From Apostichopus japonicus (taxonomy: Eukaryota > Echinodermata > Holothuroidea > Aspidochirotida > Stichopodidae): a DNA stretch of 64,000 nucleotides. Position numbers and translations under genes: made by a program. The notes beneath the pieces were generated by a model. The model made no database searches, was not told where the DNA came from, and saw nothing but the letters and a program-made list of their open reading frames with translations. Where the stretch lies: NCBI RefSeq assembly GCF_037975245.1, contig NC_092562.1, forward strand, positions 31,126,554-31,190,553. The letters are read 5' to 3'. This document shows, in pieces, positions 11,601-63,646 of the stretch. Position 1 is the stretch's first letter, and every line of letters begins with the position of its first letter.

Positions 11601-14600
11601 TCACAAGTTTACACTTTTTACAACTTTTTTTCAGTAAGGACACTTTGTAGGAGAAAAGCTGCCAACACCTAACATTACGTTATAAAATCTGGTGTATTCA
11701 TTTTGAACAGGTACAGGCCTAATGTGACCCTTGAAATAGCCCCTGGCATGCTTGAAACCATGGATCCCTTTACTTGTTAAATTAATGGTTGATCACCGGT
11801 TGGCAGATGTTGTTTGTCTTTCAATTATATAATATATTGCTGCTTAAAATTTTAATCAATTACGTGATTGGCCAGTATATTACTGATAATGACGTCATAA
11901 GTTATGACACACGTGGCTGAAATCATATGTAAATAATGCCATCCAGTCAGTGATCAGTTTACAATTAACGATAAATTTAGTGTTTAATTATTTGGTATCA
12001 TTTAAAATCTTAGATAGGGTAATATGTCAAAAGAATTTCATCGTTTGAATTTCTGCTTTACTGCATGTAATGTTAGATGCCCAAATTCTGTAGCCTACTT
12101 GTACCACTGTACTTTTTTTTAAATTTTAGTTTAAGCGTTGAATGTTTGTTAACTTATGATAATAACATTGTTAGAAATGCACACTTATGTCACAATCGGA
12201 AAGATCATACTCTAAACAATTTGTTTGTTAAATTGAATATACAATGGCTTTTTTAGAGAATGTTGAACAGGATTTAAATGGCGATGTTTTCATGTGTATA
12301 CGGCACAAGTAACGTTAAGAGTTACGACAGAACATAGAGTGTATCTGCATATAGCGAGCGAGTGATTTAAGCCAACAAACATTTAATGTTCCACATAAAA
12401 TGTTGGTCTCTGCGTGTGATTGTATTCCTAGAACGAGATAACGCGAAGCCACGAGTAGCATATAACCATTTACCGCCGATAAAAGTTCACATCTCCATCC
12501 GTTTTGGAGTTTGGCGTTTTTGTCCAACAATTCCCTGTTATTACTTTCCTTTATGTTCACATTCATGTAGCAGAAAATTATATTCGCACCATGAGATGAG
12601 TTTCACGTCCCGGGGAGAAGGGTGCACATTAACCACACCAACATACATTATGCCTGAATATTGAGAATGGATACAGTGGTGTAGTGGTACTGTAGTAACT
12701 GTTATAGCCCTCTCACAAAACAAATGGGGGGGGGGGTGTTGGGGGTCGTCGCCCGTCTTAGAAGACTTAGACAACATTTGAGATCAAGTTGCAAAGTGGA
12801 TGTATAAAATATTTTAAAAATGATATTATTTGAAAAAAAATCAACACTGCATAGCATCAACGATATCAACGTATAAACGATAGGTTTAGTATAGGCGTAT
12901 ACTGCCGTAGCGCTACCATTTCAATAGGCGCGCGGCAACAGTATAGTTTATTCGGTCCATAGTTAATTAAGTTGCATAATCCAGTATTTATAGGTGTGCT
13001 TGCGCCATTCTGCATTCCGTTATCGATTTGCTGGCGGAAGTAGTCACCGCTGCCTGACAGTTTAATCAGGCGCATTGCAAGCAGCGGCCATTCGCTGCCA
13101 AATTTAGCTTTCAGCTAGAGCAGGCAATTCGCCCTATTTGTATAAACGTAATATAGAGTATTTTATAATATAGAAATAATTAGAGACCAGTTAGTGACGG
13201 GGCGACAGGAGATCGAAGGAAATTTATTTTAGGAAGTAATTAGTACTGTGTACCTACTACTACAATTCCTATAGGCCTAACTCCTGTTATGTATTTTAAC
13301 CTATATAAATATTTCATCTTGGTAATACCAACAAGCAAACTTGCTTGTTTGCAAAAGGCACAGCCAAACAAGTATTCTACAACAATTGTTTACAGGCTTT
13401 TTTGAGGAAGAGGCCGATTGGGATGAGAGCATTGTCTGATCGGTCTGAATTAAGCTCCCCAAGGAAGTCGTGATTCCCTTTTATGAACTCTATGACCTCT
13501 TCCTTGCAAGGACTGAGAGTTTATTGAGGCATCTGGTACTGGCTGTATCTCCTTTAATTTCACTTCCATCTCTTCGGAAGCTAGAGATTGTTTTTGAAAG
13601 AAAAATGCAGGATTGTGAGCGGATTATATTACCAACATATCTTACATCCCTATACACACATTTACATTACAAGGACTACAATTAAGAGAATTATTGTCTT
13701 ATTGACAGTCTTGTCATTCTTCAGTATTTCACGAAACCAAAGATACTTGTCACTTGATCGCGTGAAAGCGCTGCTGACACACAGAGTGATCGACTCAAGG
13801 TACAACTCGTTATAGTTCTGCCTAACAAGGGAAACATTTTTAGAAAATGCTATTTAGGCTAGGCCCTATATTACTATAGTAAGGTGCTTAAAATATCAGG
13901 TTTGACTTGAAAATTTTAGCATATGTTAGAAAAGATCCATTGAAATATTACAAGCCACTGTGAGTTCATGAGAAAACTGGGAAAACATTAAGTGATCAAC
14001 CCAAGCCCAAGGTACCCCACATGTAGGCCTGGCTAGTAGTAGGCTAGTACTACTATAGGCTATAATTGGTCGTTTCGCCCCATTGTCGTTTCGCCCAAAG
14101 TACCTACAAGTTCGACCCAACATTTTAACAAAGGAAAACACATTTTGATGGTTTTCGCCAACCTCAGTAATTGCATTGCCCCAAACAAATGAAAATTTAC
14201 GTAGCCTAGGCTAGGTTAGGCCCCCCCCCCCCCCCAGAAAAAAAAAATCAGGTCCGAGCTATTTGGTTAAAAGGAACTTGGAGGCGGGGCGTTTTTATTC
14301 ACAGTGATTTGTATTGGGGCGAGTTTGTCATTAACTTGTTGAGGCTTATAGGCCCTATGTAAGACTAAGACAATGTTCAATATCAGTGCAAGGACAGTTA
14401 CTGTAAATACTGTAGACTATAGGCCTAGGGTTACTGTTAGTGTTAGATCTATATAGGCTAGGCCTTAGCCTAGCCTGCCTTTACTTAGGGTTAGTATATA
14501 GTGCCCAGTATATTACTAGAAACATGTCCAGGCTTTTCAGGAGTCTGGAAACGGGCCTGATAAGAAGTCATTGTTTTTTGCGTTGGCTAGGCCTATTCAA

Positions 14601-16640
14601 ACATAGGCTAAGTTATAGTAGAACCTATAAGTACAGTAACTAGTCTGTAGGGTAAGCCTCGCCTACGTTAGACAAAGGAAGAGCCCAACTTAATAAGCAA
14701 GGAAATAATTAGCACATAGGCCTAGTCTAGGCCTTGGCCTTTCATTGCATCGCTGTCCGAGAAATCCCTAGGCCCAGACCCTAGGCCCATACTGGCTACG
14801 CAGAGACAATTATATACTTGACTACCTAGCCTATACCGTAATAAACTAATATTAACAACAACATATCAACATCAAATTATGAAAGCCATAGTTATGAACA
14901 TTATCTGATCATTATACGTACTACCGATATGAATAATTGTAGCGGGCAGTAATTGGTGTTGTATCTCCCAGACACTTTGCTTCCCACGACGTTGTCGTCA
15001 GTAGTTCCCAAGACATCTTTCTGCGATAAGATTGAGATTCCTCGGCACTTTCCCCACTGCACGAGAACATGTGTCATTCTCAACTCGTCTTAATTGATGT
15101 ACATGTATTTAAAATAATGAAAACATAGGTTATTTAGGACCAATTTTATCGAGCTAGAATAGTTACGCGTGATCCACAATACGGATGCTAAATTCGTAGT
15201 GACCGTACGTACGTAGTGCGGTTGCCTAATTAACGGAATTGAAAACGGCGCCAAATTTTGAGATACCACTTTTTTAGGGGTATATAGCTCAAACTTAAAA
15301 CAAATATAACACACGTATACACTGAAATGAACACGATCGACCAGTAAAAAGTTAAATAAATGAATAACTAAATTTGCCTGCAATTGATTTAGAAGCAATA
15401 TAAGCAAACTACGAAAAATTGTCTATAAGAATCTTACAATTTACCTGTCGGGGGATCATAACAATAAGTAGCGAATTGAAAGCTAATAATATTTAGCATG
15501 ACCCAGTGTGATTAGGAACAAAAAAAAATCAGCGAGACGTAGAACATGCTTGTTCAATAAAAAATAAAAAATATATATATTATTAATACCTTTTGAATGA
15601 ATTTCGTTAACTTATAAGATTCGTTAAATAATATTCCAAAATAGATGAGCTTTATATGCATAATTCCAATAATTATCATTATAAATAGTCTGGTCACATT
15701 TTCTAAAGCATACGAGTTCGACGTACCCTACACGACTCTGAGTGAAATAAATTCTTCAATTCCACGAACCTGTTGGGTTACACACTTACCTACACGTGTG
15801 CCGTTGTCTAGCCTACACACTGTTCACGACACGTATTGTGTTAGGATGTCGTAGTATATTACCGAAGAGCATGGGTAGGAAAGTTGCACTGCATCTGCAG
15901 AAAGACATCGTCGTGTATGTACGGGCATTTATGTAAAGTATATTTGGCGGATATTATGTTAAGGAGCAGGATTGTAGCTCTGCAAGTAAGATAATTACGG
16001 GAATGTGGAGGACTAGGTATGACCTTGGGGTTTACAACTAAGTTATGCTGGTAGTAGTACTAGGATTATAGTTAATGTGCCCTTGTACTGTACTTGGCTA
16101 CATTTGAAAGGGCGGGTTTACGTATACTGTGTTGCTGAGTCAGTACAGGTTATGTTCTAGTATTTGTTTATTCAGTGACTTCCATCTAAAGTGGTATACG
16201 ATTTCAACAGTTGTAATAGTTAAACCCTTGTTAAAGAAGTGGGTGTCTGTGAGTGAAACATGTAGTCATATGTTTTGTTTAGGCATTCTGTGAGGTCGGA
16301 GGTATTTAGTATGCATTGTAATTACTTCGTTTGCTTTCGTATGGGAGTGTCGTACTTGGGATACGTTTTCAGTTTTGCCTGGAGAGGTTTCGTGTTATAT
16401 TTTGATTGTGTTATATTTACTTGTTATTTTATCTTTCATAATTAGATGTGCTCATAAAAGTTACGTAGTTTTAGTTGGACAATAGCGACTATGATACTTT
16501 ATAGTACTTAATGGGTTGAATTACTACCTTTATAGATGGTTTGATGCCTTCCTGGTAGCTCTCGGGTGCTTCAAGGTCGGGAACTGGCCAGGAAAGTCAG
16601 CAAGACCGTCATACAAACGGGGCTCGTCTATTTGGGGTTT
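11601..16640. other. No gene recognised; G/C homopolymers and TAGGCCTA-rich patch
   Basis: Five kb without a defensible exon or domain. G/C tracts occur at 12726-12736 (11 G) and 14221-14235 (15 C). From about 14020 to 14800 there are many TAGGCCTA-like hexamer clusters. The 69-codon plus frame at 15645 starts with a hydrophobic stretch like a signal peptide, but nothing else supports it. Confidence 0.45.
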
Positions 16641-16644
16641 AATA

Positions 16645-16733
16645 GAGGGGCGTATTTAATTAAGGGGCGTATTTAATTAAGAGGCGTATTTAATTAAGAG
16701 GCGTATTTAATAAAGGGGAGTATTTAATTAAGG
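16645..16733. repeat. Five tandem copies of an 17-18-bp unit
   Basis: Unit GGGGCGTATTTAATTAA with GAGGCG and GGGGAG variants. Confidence 0.95.
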
Positions 16734-17012
16734 CTAAATTTTAAATTTAAAATGTATAAGATTTTTTATTTGTTTATGGTTGCTCGGTTTTCACCGAACA
16801 ACTAATTAAGTATCCTGACTTGTGTTTTTTAATAAACAAGGAGACAGCAAAAGCATACCGTAATTTTTTGAGTCCGTTTGAATCTTTCTTTTTGAGACTT
16901 GACCTGGGTTACACTAAAATATTAACTTTAACAGCCTGGAACCGGCCAGAAAGGTACGACCGTAGCCAGGCAAACGCATTTCCAGTTATTCCAGATCGTT
17001 TTGTCAAGTTTC

Positions 17013-17180
17013 TTATAGGAGAGTCAGTTGATCGATGGTATAAAAGTCAGCAGATTGTTCCAATAGAACTAGGATTGCGGCTTCACGTGAATCAACAGAT
17101 GTCAGGTCATTTTGCACACGAACAACAGCTTTTTCGGTACCGTGTCCATGGCAATAGGCTGCCTGCATTATGTCAGCATT
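17013..17180 (-). pseudogene. LINE (CR1/L2/Jockey-like) reverse transcriptase fragment
   Basis: The minus frame reads QAAYCHGHGTEKAVVRVQND and, after a short spacer, AAILVLLEQSADFYTIDQ. This matches the RT pattern 'QSAYR-GHSTETALLRVQND ... AAILVLLDLSAAFDTIDH'. The catalytic-region LDLSAAFDT motif is degraded to LEQSADFYT. No flanking RT blocks are readable, so it is a short dead fragment. The longer plus-strand frame over the same bases is a shadow. Confidence 0.75.
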
Positions 17181-17259
17181 ACCTGTAGCATTAAGATGAG
17201 TGGAAAGTCTCTTTACCGCGACTCTCTTGGAAACTTTAGATATTAAAGACAAATTGGCA

Positions 17260-20200
17260 GTAGGCCTGTTATTCCCAAGGATACTGACACCGGACAGAAT
17301 CAGATTCTGACTCTTTTGACTGTAGGTTGTATTGGGAGATCTTCAACAGTGCCATATTCTTTATTTTCAACCTTTAACATCGAAACACAACTATTCTGTT
17401 CCGTAACAGATCTGGCAATTAGTAAACCAAATCTAGTTCGATTTGTTTACGTCATGTTATTACTTAACTTTACAAATGTTTGACATCGTCCACCACAGCA
17501 CCCCCTCCTTGTTTTCTTTACACCATATATATCCATTGACTTCAGTAATTAAATTAAATTAAACGACTGTAATAGAAAATAGAAAACACAGATGGAGAAA
17601 ATTCCACAAATCATTCTGGTTAATATATTTCTTCAATACCCCCAATACAGGACGAAACAAAATAAAAGGGAAATGCTTTCAATAGCCAGAAAAATGATGA
17701 TATGAAACCTGCTCAATTAAGTTAACTTTACTTAAGCATTAAATGCATGAATACATCAAACTGGACTAGTCTAAGATGACAGTGGTATCTGGTGGTAAAA
17801 TGTATTTGGTATTTCAGATATAGTGGCTATGAGCGTCTTTTCGATGGATACTGCCATTTCACATGTGTAAGAAGTGACATTCCATATTGTTAAGACTCCA
17901 AAAGAATGTGACCTCCAGATGACTAGGTGTCTGTTATTAAATCCAGATCTGTTATGAATGAATTTCATATTCTTGAAGTGTAACTGAAAATAATAAAATA
18001 TTTACATAGTGTGATATATCTAATTATAGATAGGCTATCCATATTGTTTAATGAAATCAACATTTTGTTTTGTTCTCTATTTTCTCTACATTTTATTATT
18101 TATTGGCAGCAAAATCAAAGTTTGCAGAAAGCAGCTAGAAAAGTTCATTACACCAAAGTTTATGAAAAACTAAAAGACTGAATGTGTAATATATCAATCA
18201 TACCATTTATGTACTCAATGATGAAAGTTTGAAGCCAACTTTCTTAAAAGTGAAAAATAGAAGAAAAACTTTCGAGCTCCTTATCATATATGACTTCACG
18301 TATATATTGCTGGATGACTATTGAAATATGGATTGAGGTATAAGTAACAGATCAATCACATATATCTTATTACATTACTTCAGAAACTGGGGAATAGGTA
18401 ATAGGCCTATACCAATGATCCCATTTACTGATCACATAAAATAGGTCATAACTAGGTAACAAAGGATCCATTTGTTTTTACTGTAACTATTAGAGCATAA
18501 GAAATCACTCATCCCATTAAGTAATCACAGATACTGGGCAATAGATAGCAACTGATCTTATAACCTTAAATACTGCAATTACTGGCAACTGATCCTCATT
18601 GCATGTAGGTAACATACACTCTGGAATAGATAACAGACCTTTCATCGCAATTGATCACAGATACTGAGATGTAATAGTTAAATGGAAAAGTATGGCTGGA
18701 TAAGTTACTATGTTTAACAATATTTTGCTATTAAATTATTAATTGCACCAGTGTTTCTCAAAGAATGTTGTTTGTGAAGCTCTGCAGGGATTCACCTACC
18801 TGCATTACCGTATAATCTGCATGAATGAAACCTTTGCATTATCCAATATTTTACCATTTTTATTGTTTGATGATGAAAGAACTATCCAGTATGAACAAAG
18901 ACCTAGCAGAAGGGGCAAACGTGTTTATCAATTAACTATATTCTGTTTATACATGGTTGTGTAGTACTAAGCTTTTCCTTTAATACTGTGTCATTTATAC
19001 TAGGAATACGAAGTTATACAAGGAAATATTTGGTAGAATTACTAATGCTGAAATCCATAGCGTAATACAAACAAGTTTCTGACAGTTACTATCCATGAAA
19101 ATCTACATGGGACTTAGCTTAAGAAAGTTAACATATTGTCTGTTTAAAAGTAACATATGCTACAGTTAGGATTGTTCATTTATGGCCTTTAAAAAAATGA
19201 ATTGAAGTGAACAGGAGGCAAGACTTTAACCAGCAGATCTCGGTTATTACACAGATTCAGGATAATTGTAATAAGTAGGATAATTTGAATAATTTAATTG
19301 AGTTAAATTTCATTATAATTATGATTATATTTTGTTTGAGTCAAAATTCTAGTGTCTATCAGCTGTCTATATGCCAATGGCAGGTGTACATTTCTACTTT
19401 GGTGTAACTTCAGCTGCTGGACTAGAAAGAATAAACAGGACATTTGAACATTCAATAATGAATGGCAAAAACATACTGCATATTCCTGTTGTTTCTTATA
19501 AACAGTCTGATCATAAATATTTTCAAACCTTAAAACTTGTATTTTTCCTGCAAGACCTGTATTTTTGCAAAAAACATATAAAAGTCCTTCAAAAAAATAT
19601 TTTAACAATCAAACCAAAATCAACCACGATTACAACAGAATGAATAGCTTACATAGCACTATGTCTAGTTAATACATTGTTTACAATAATCAAACCATTT
19701 AGGCACTGATAGCAAATATGTACGTTATAATTACCAGCAGGCCTTGACAAAAAGCGTTGAAATTAATCAATTTGGAGAGCATGATTAAACATTTAATTGC
19801 AAAAACAAAACACTTTAGAACAATGACTGTCTCTCTAGACTACTGTAATATAGGACTACTTATTACTAATCACGACTTATGCTGGTTTATGGTTGTTCTG
19901 TCATCCATGGTTTCTTTACCATTATTATTACTACAGGGGAACATTCACAACCCCATATTTATCATGATTTCCCGTACGAACTACAAAATAACCATGCCAG
20001 TGGTCAGCTCTGAGTGAATGGAGTGTATAGCTGTATTCAACTTGATTTTTTTTTGTAGCTTATTGTTGCAATTCCTTGCAGTGGAACAATTATATTGTCG
20101 TGTGTATTCAACATTCCATATTGAACCTAATAACAGAGGGGTTCCTGCAGCTGAATAAAATCCTAAATATTGCTTTGGATAACTATTAAATGAACCATTT

Positions 20201-21345
20201 TACAGTTTTACTACAATCCAAACTACAATATCGAAATGGGCGCTAAATATCTTACAGAGCTAGTATGATTATATGCAAGTCTCTAGCCTTAGAGTACCAA
20301 TCTTTATTTATATTTCAGTGCAGATTTTTTTCTTAATTTAAATGTTTTTTTGTTTACGGAATATATTATTACTTGACCAAATCTACATGAAAACAAAAAA
20401 AGATCAATCTTTATTAGAAATTGTTTCTACAATGTTAGAAGTTTGCTTAGAAAGTTGTTTGTAGGATTATACATTGTCTCTCCTTTATGATCTTGTATCT
20501 ATAATGGTAAAAGCAAACTATGTACTACAAATAAACCACAGTTATTTAAAACCTGTTGTTCATGTATATGAACACATAAGTATTTATCTTTTTAATGTAT
20601 TACATTTTAGAAGGAATATCAGCTGCCCAGAACAAGCACATAAAAATGTAGAATAAAAGTAGGAAAGGAAATTAAGACAGAAAATGGCCAAATATGGCAA
20701 GATAGATTAAAAAGGGGGAAAAGAAGGTAAATGTAGAGCAAAGTAGAATGAAATATAAAATGCTGTAACAATGATTCATACTGATATTGGATAAAAATAA
20801 TTTATGAATCTGGTAAGAATATTTTCTTTTTTTGGTATTGGTGAACAGTTGGTACATGAGATGACAAATCTCCCCAAAATTATTAATTTTCATATAAGTA
20901 CAAGGTCATGAAGTCAGCAAGCTTTCAAAGGAATTTGCTGCATTTTGAAAACACATGTTAAAAAGCAAATCCCAAAATGTAAGTAAGAAAATGAAAAGAC
21001 AACAAAAAAGGAAGAAAAGGAATAAAGTGCGTCATGGAAATTCAAATAAAAATGTTGCATGATGCTTAATTATGTGATTCACAACACTTTCACTGTCAAC
21101 CATTAAGCATATAATATACGATGCCAACCTCAGAGGCTTCAACTGAGCTTCACAAGCTATGTAGCCAAGGGTAGTTGTGTGTGTACAGATCAATTCAATG
21201 TGTCATAATGGGTTTTTATGAGACTATTAGTTGTGAATTGGAAACGATATGAATTATGAATTTGTTCTAACACCATATACTTCAAAGGGTATTTTCTTTA
21301 CATGTTAAAGAGAAATTTCACTGTGGTGAAATATTTAATCAATGC
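17260..21345. other. No gene recognised
   Basis: AT-rich, with a region of loose 'CTGATC...ATAGGTAACA' style degenerate repeats at about 18390-18680. No exon with conserved domain found on either strand. Confidence 0.45.
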
Positions 21346-21346
21346 T

Positions 21347-21534
21347 AAGAGATATTTTGAGATATGATCATTTTAGTGCAAATCTCTTGCCCAAATGTGA
21401 ACTTGAAGAAAACAATTGTGACCTTAGAGCAACACAACATAAGAGATATTTTGAGATATGATCATTTTAGTGCAAATCTCTTGCCCAAATGTGAACTTGA
21501 AGAAAACAATTGTGACCTTAGAGCAACACAACAT
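21347..21534. repeat. Perfect 94-bp tandem duplication
   Basis: 21347-21440 and 21441-21534 are identical base for base as far as I can read. This is a very recent duplication or an assembly artefact. It lies about 1.7 kb beyond the RPTP stop codon. Confidence 0.95.
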
Positions 21535-22481
21535 ATACAAAACTTTTTCTTTCTCCAAAAATGTTGCACCCCAGATTCTACATTAAAGTGCATCAGCATA
21601 TGAGTAGATTCATTTTCATATTTTTTAGTATAAAAGAATAACAACGCTTACATCGAATGTTGACGCCGTAAACCATCCAAGGTACAAAAAGAAAATAGAC
21701 TGAATAGTAAAGAAAAGAAATAAACATATATATACACAAAAAGAGGAAAATAAAAAAGCTGTATACAACAGAAGGAAATGTAAAAAAAAAATGATAAAAA
21801 AAGAGGGTTAACTTTGTTCACTATGCTAATGTTAGATTAGTATGCAACCAATTTCGACTGCATCAAAAACTTTAGAATAATCTTTCATGAAGACCTAATC
21901 ATAGGCATAATTTAAACTCGTAATATGAATACACCACAATGCACCATTTCCATTTTTTTTTAAATTTGTTTAGGTGGGTGAGGTACATTGGAACCCCCCA
22001 AATATGGGAGTCGGACTTCAAAAACCTCAGGGTAACACCCTGTTTTTTTTAAAATCTTGGATCCAACCCGGCAAACAATTTACATACTGGAAGACCTAAT
22101 GTCTACAGGCATATGAGCCTGACTATATAATTACAACAAGTGAGTGAATTTCATGGGAATGAACATAACTTGAGCAAACAATGTGATGGTAGCTATTGCA
22201 GCATTGGTTTCCTGGTTATCAAATGTCAACTAGATGATTGCATTTCCTAAATATATCCCACTTTGCATCTTATTTCTCAATGGTGGTTGTACCATGTTAT
22301 ATATTAATCTATGACGTTTTTCTTATTTCCTTACTAGTTAAGTTTAAATTAAACATCTAATTACATAAAAATGAAACAGTTAACTCAAAATTCTTTTATA
22401 TTCGGAAAAAGAAATATAAGGAAAAGGTGTATTTGCAACCAAGTCTGAATGATTTTGTTACATAACCCATTGGACTTGCTT

Positions 22482-23185
22482 TTTATTTCTTATCAATATT
22501 ACCTCCAATTGTAAACAAAAAAGGAAATCTACTTATGTGTGCTTGAAAGCAACCTGGGGCAGAAAGTCTGGCAGTTATAATTACTTTATCGCACTTCACC
22601 AGTTTCCTCATCCAATATGCATTTTGTCACACGACATATGCATGGCATACTTGACTTACTAAAAACTTAAAAGACATAGATATAGTTATAATAGAAATGA
22701 ATGAATTCAAAGGAAAACAAGAGCAATTAATTCTATTGTTTAACTTTATCATATAACAGCATCTACAATACTCAGAGCAGCAAATGTGAGTTTAAAATAC
22801 ACTCTCTACAAACTTAAAATGACTTAGAAAGCCCTGAAAAACTTCATTTCACAAATTGTGAGAAAGTTATTTCAAACCATACTGAAGATAATACTGAAGA
22901 TAATATAGAAGACAAATAGAAGCAATTAACGGAACAAATATTTTGAGTGTCTCAAATGTCTATAACTGCCTTGCAATTCTGGACTGTGAGTTGAAATTGT
23001 GTCAACACATAAGAACTTATAAATGAAATACATAATGTACCTAGCAATACATTGTAAGAATGACATAAAATCAAACACTGAGAAAAATCATTACATCCTG
23101 TGTGTTTCTCTTTTGGTGTTTGTTAGATATTGTTACAACCACTCTAGGCCACCAATCCCTGCCAAGCTAGATTGCTCTGATCAAG
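22482..23185 (-). other. Probable 3' UTR of the RPTP gene
   Basis: About 700 bases between the TAA stop and the first AATAAA I find on the minus strand (plus-strand TTTATT at 22482-22487). The sequence is AT-rich and non-coding in the gene's direction. The real polyadenylation site could be elsewhere. Confidence 0.4.
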
Positions 23186-61899
<38,714 letters not shown>

Positions 61900-62141
61900 C
61901 TAAAATGTAAAAGAATATATTATAACATTGATGAATCAGTTTGCATTTTGTTCTTTCTTGTTTTCATACATTTTGTTCTTCATAAAGTATTGGAAATACA
62001 AAGGTTCTACAGTACAAATCTTTAACATACAACATGGTATCCTTGATGTATTTCAAAGTTTTTGCTAATCAAATCTATTTAAACATACAACATGCTATCC
62101 TTGATGTAAGGTGAAGCCTGTAGGCAAACTGTCTAAGCTTA

Positions 62142-62261
62142 GTGCCACCACGGTATGGCGCGAAGCGTTCAATAAAAGTTTGGCCAAAAATGCCTCCAAG
62201 ATCGCTGGAAATGGCACTTCCCAGGCCTTGTAAGTTGCATCTAAGCATTTTCTATTTGAAA
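62142..62261. repeat. Dispersed repeat family R1, copy C
   Basis: GTGCCACCACGGTATGGCGC then GAAGCG, GGCCAAAAATGCCTCC, GGAAATGGCACTTCCCAGG and AAGTTGCATCTAAGCATT. Best match to copy A, same order and orientation, 51 kb away. Confidence 0.88.
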
Positions 62262-63482
62262 TTACTAGCCATATTATACCTTTATCTACTTGTTATGGGG
62301 TACCTGTAACTTTATGCCAAAAAGACATTCGTCTTGTCTTTCATCATGCTATGAGCAAGGCATATACCACAAACACATACATGCACATACACACCATTTA
62401 GATTGCATAGCTAACCATTGTTATTTGTACCAAAAAGTCAGTGCATGAAATATGAACATTTAAAGAATGTTATCAGTCATGAAGATTTCAGTAAACTCAA
62501 CCGCCAGTCTTAACTGATTGCACAGATATATTTGTGTATTCAGTATCTCATCCCACACTACAATTTGACACATTGCGATCTTCCCTGCCTAAAGTAAATA
62601 CCATCCTATAGACTCCACTGTTTTGGGCCAAAAACAGTCAAGATTGAATATCTACCCTGCAGTTAGAATGCTAGCCATACTGAATGCTAATCTTCACAAA
62701 TTCATGATTAAACACAAAGTGTACTATCTCAGTGGTCAACCCAAATTTATTTTTACACAGGAAAGTAGAAGACACTTGTGTTTACAATCGGATGATGAAT
62801 CCTAGGCCTTGTTCACACTTAAGAACGCACTCGCCTCAAGTCCGCAGGGACGATTATAATTCCCTTAGTGTGAACGCTCGTGTACTCTTACTTCAAGCCC
62901 CCGCGTGCACTCTTAAGAATACTCCTCCTTTCAGGGTTTCTTCAATCCCTCTTGCGTTCTTAATAATTGTAATGTGAACAGTCGCGGACTTATGGTGAAC
63001 CAAGATCTTCCGATTAATTTATAATATCCGCTCTATCCAGTTGCAATTTGGCGGGTAAATTTTTAAACGTGCAATTGGCCTACCGCACCAATCTGTCTTA
63101 GTGTACAGACCAGTGAGGCAAACCTATGTTGTGCTTGTTTGTTCAAGTATCAGTGTATCACCTTTCTTAATCAAAGCACTGCCTAACGACTCCAAACTCA
63201 CAGGTTTTTGAAGAGGCCAAATTGGTAATTTTATGTTAATTTCGAAACGGATGATTTAGAATCGGTTGAAACGGCAATTACTAAAGGCTAAAACTATAAC
63301 GTAGGGCCTATCCTATAATGAAGTTAAACTAACCTATGCATAGACCTTACTAGGTCTTTAGACCTAACATTAAATGCCTTTGATGTTGGATTAGCCTCAA
63401 ATTACACATCAGCAGTAGAACAGTGACTAACAAGATCATTTGCTCATCCAATTGAAGGGTTTGTGAAGTGGTATGGATTGGG

Positions 63483-63646
63483 TTTGAAATTTGAATACAG
63501 TATATACTATTTATGTGCCATAACTGAACGTGATGGCGCAGTGGTGTACGGAGTGGTACGTACCAAATTACGTATTACTCCGTAAACCACTGCGCCGGGA
63601 CATTCAATTATCACACATAAATAGTATACTGTATTCAAATTTCAAA
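63483..63646. repeat. Near-perfect 164-nt hairpin (MITE or hairpin RNA)
   Basis: The left arm starts TTTGAAATTTGAATACAGTA and the right arm ends with its reverse complement; pairing continues through ACTATTTATGTG and GGCGCAGTGG to a small central loop around 63560. Only scattered mismatches are visible. No coding frame. Confidence 0.88.

Noticed and set aside
15645-15854. 69-codon ORF with a signal-peptide-like start
   Set aside because: No Cys pattern, domain, splice partner or promoter; single short frame in AT-rich DNA.
16820-17188. 122-codon plus-strand ORF
   Set aside because: It overlaps the minus-strand LINE RT fragment, which has recognisable motifs; the plus frame has none.
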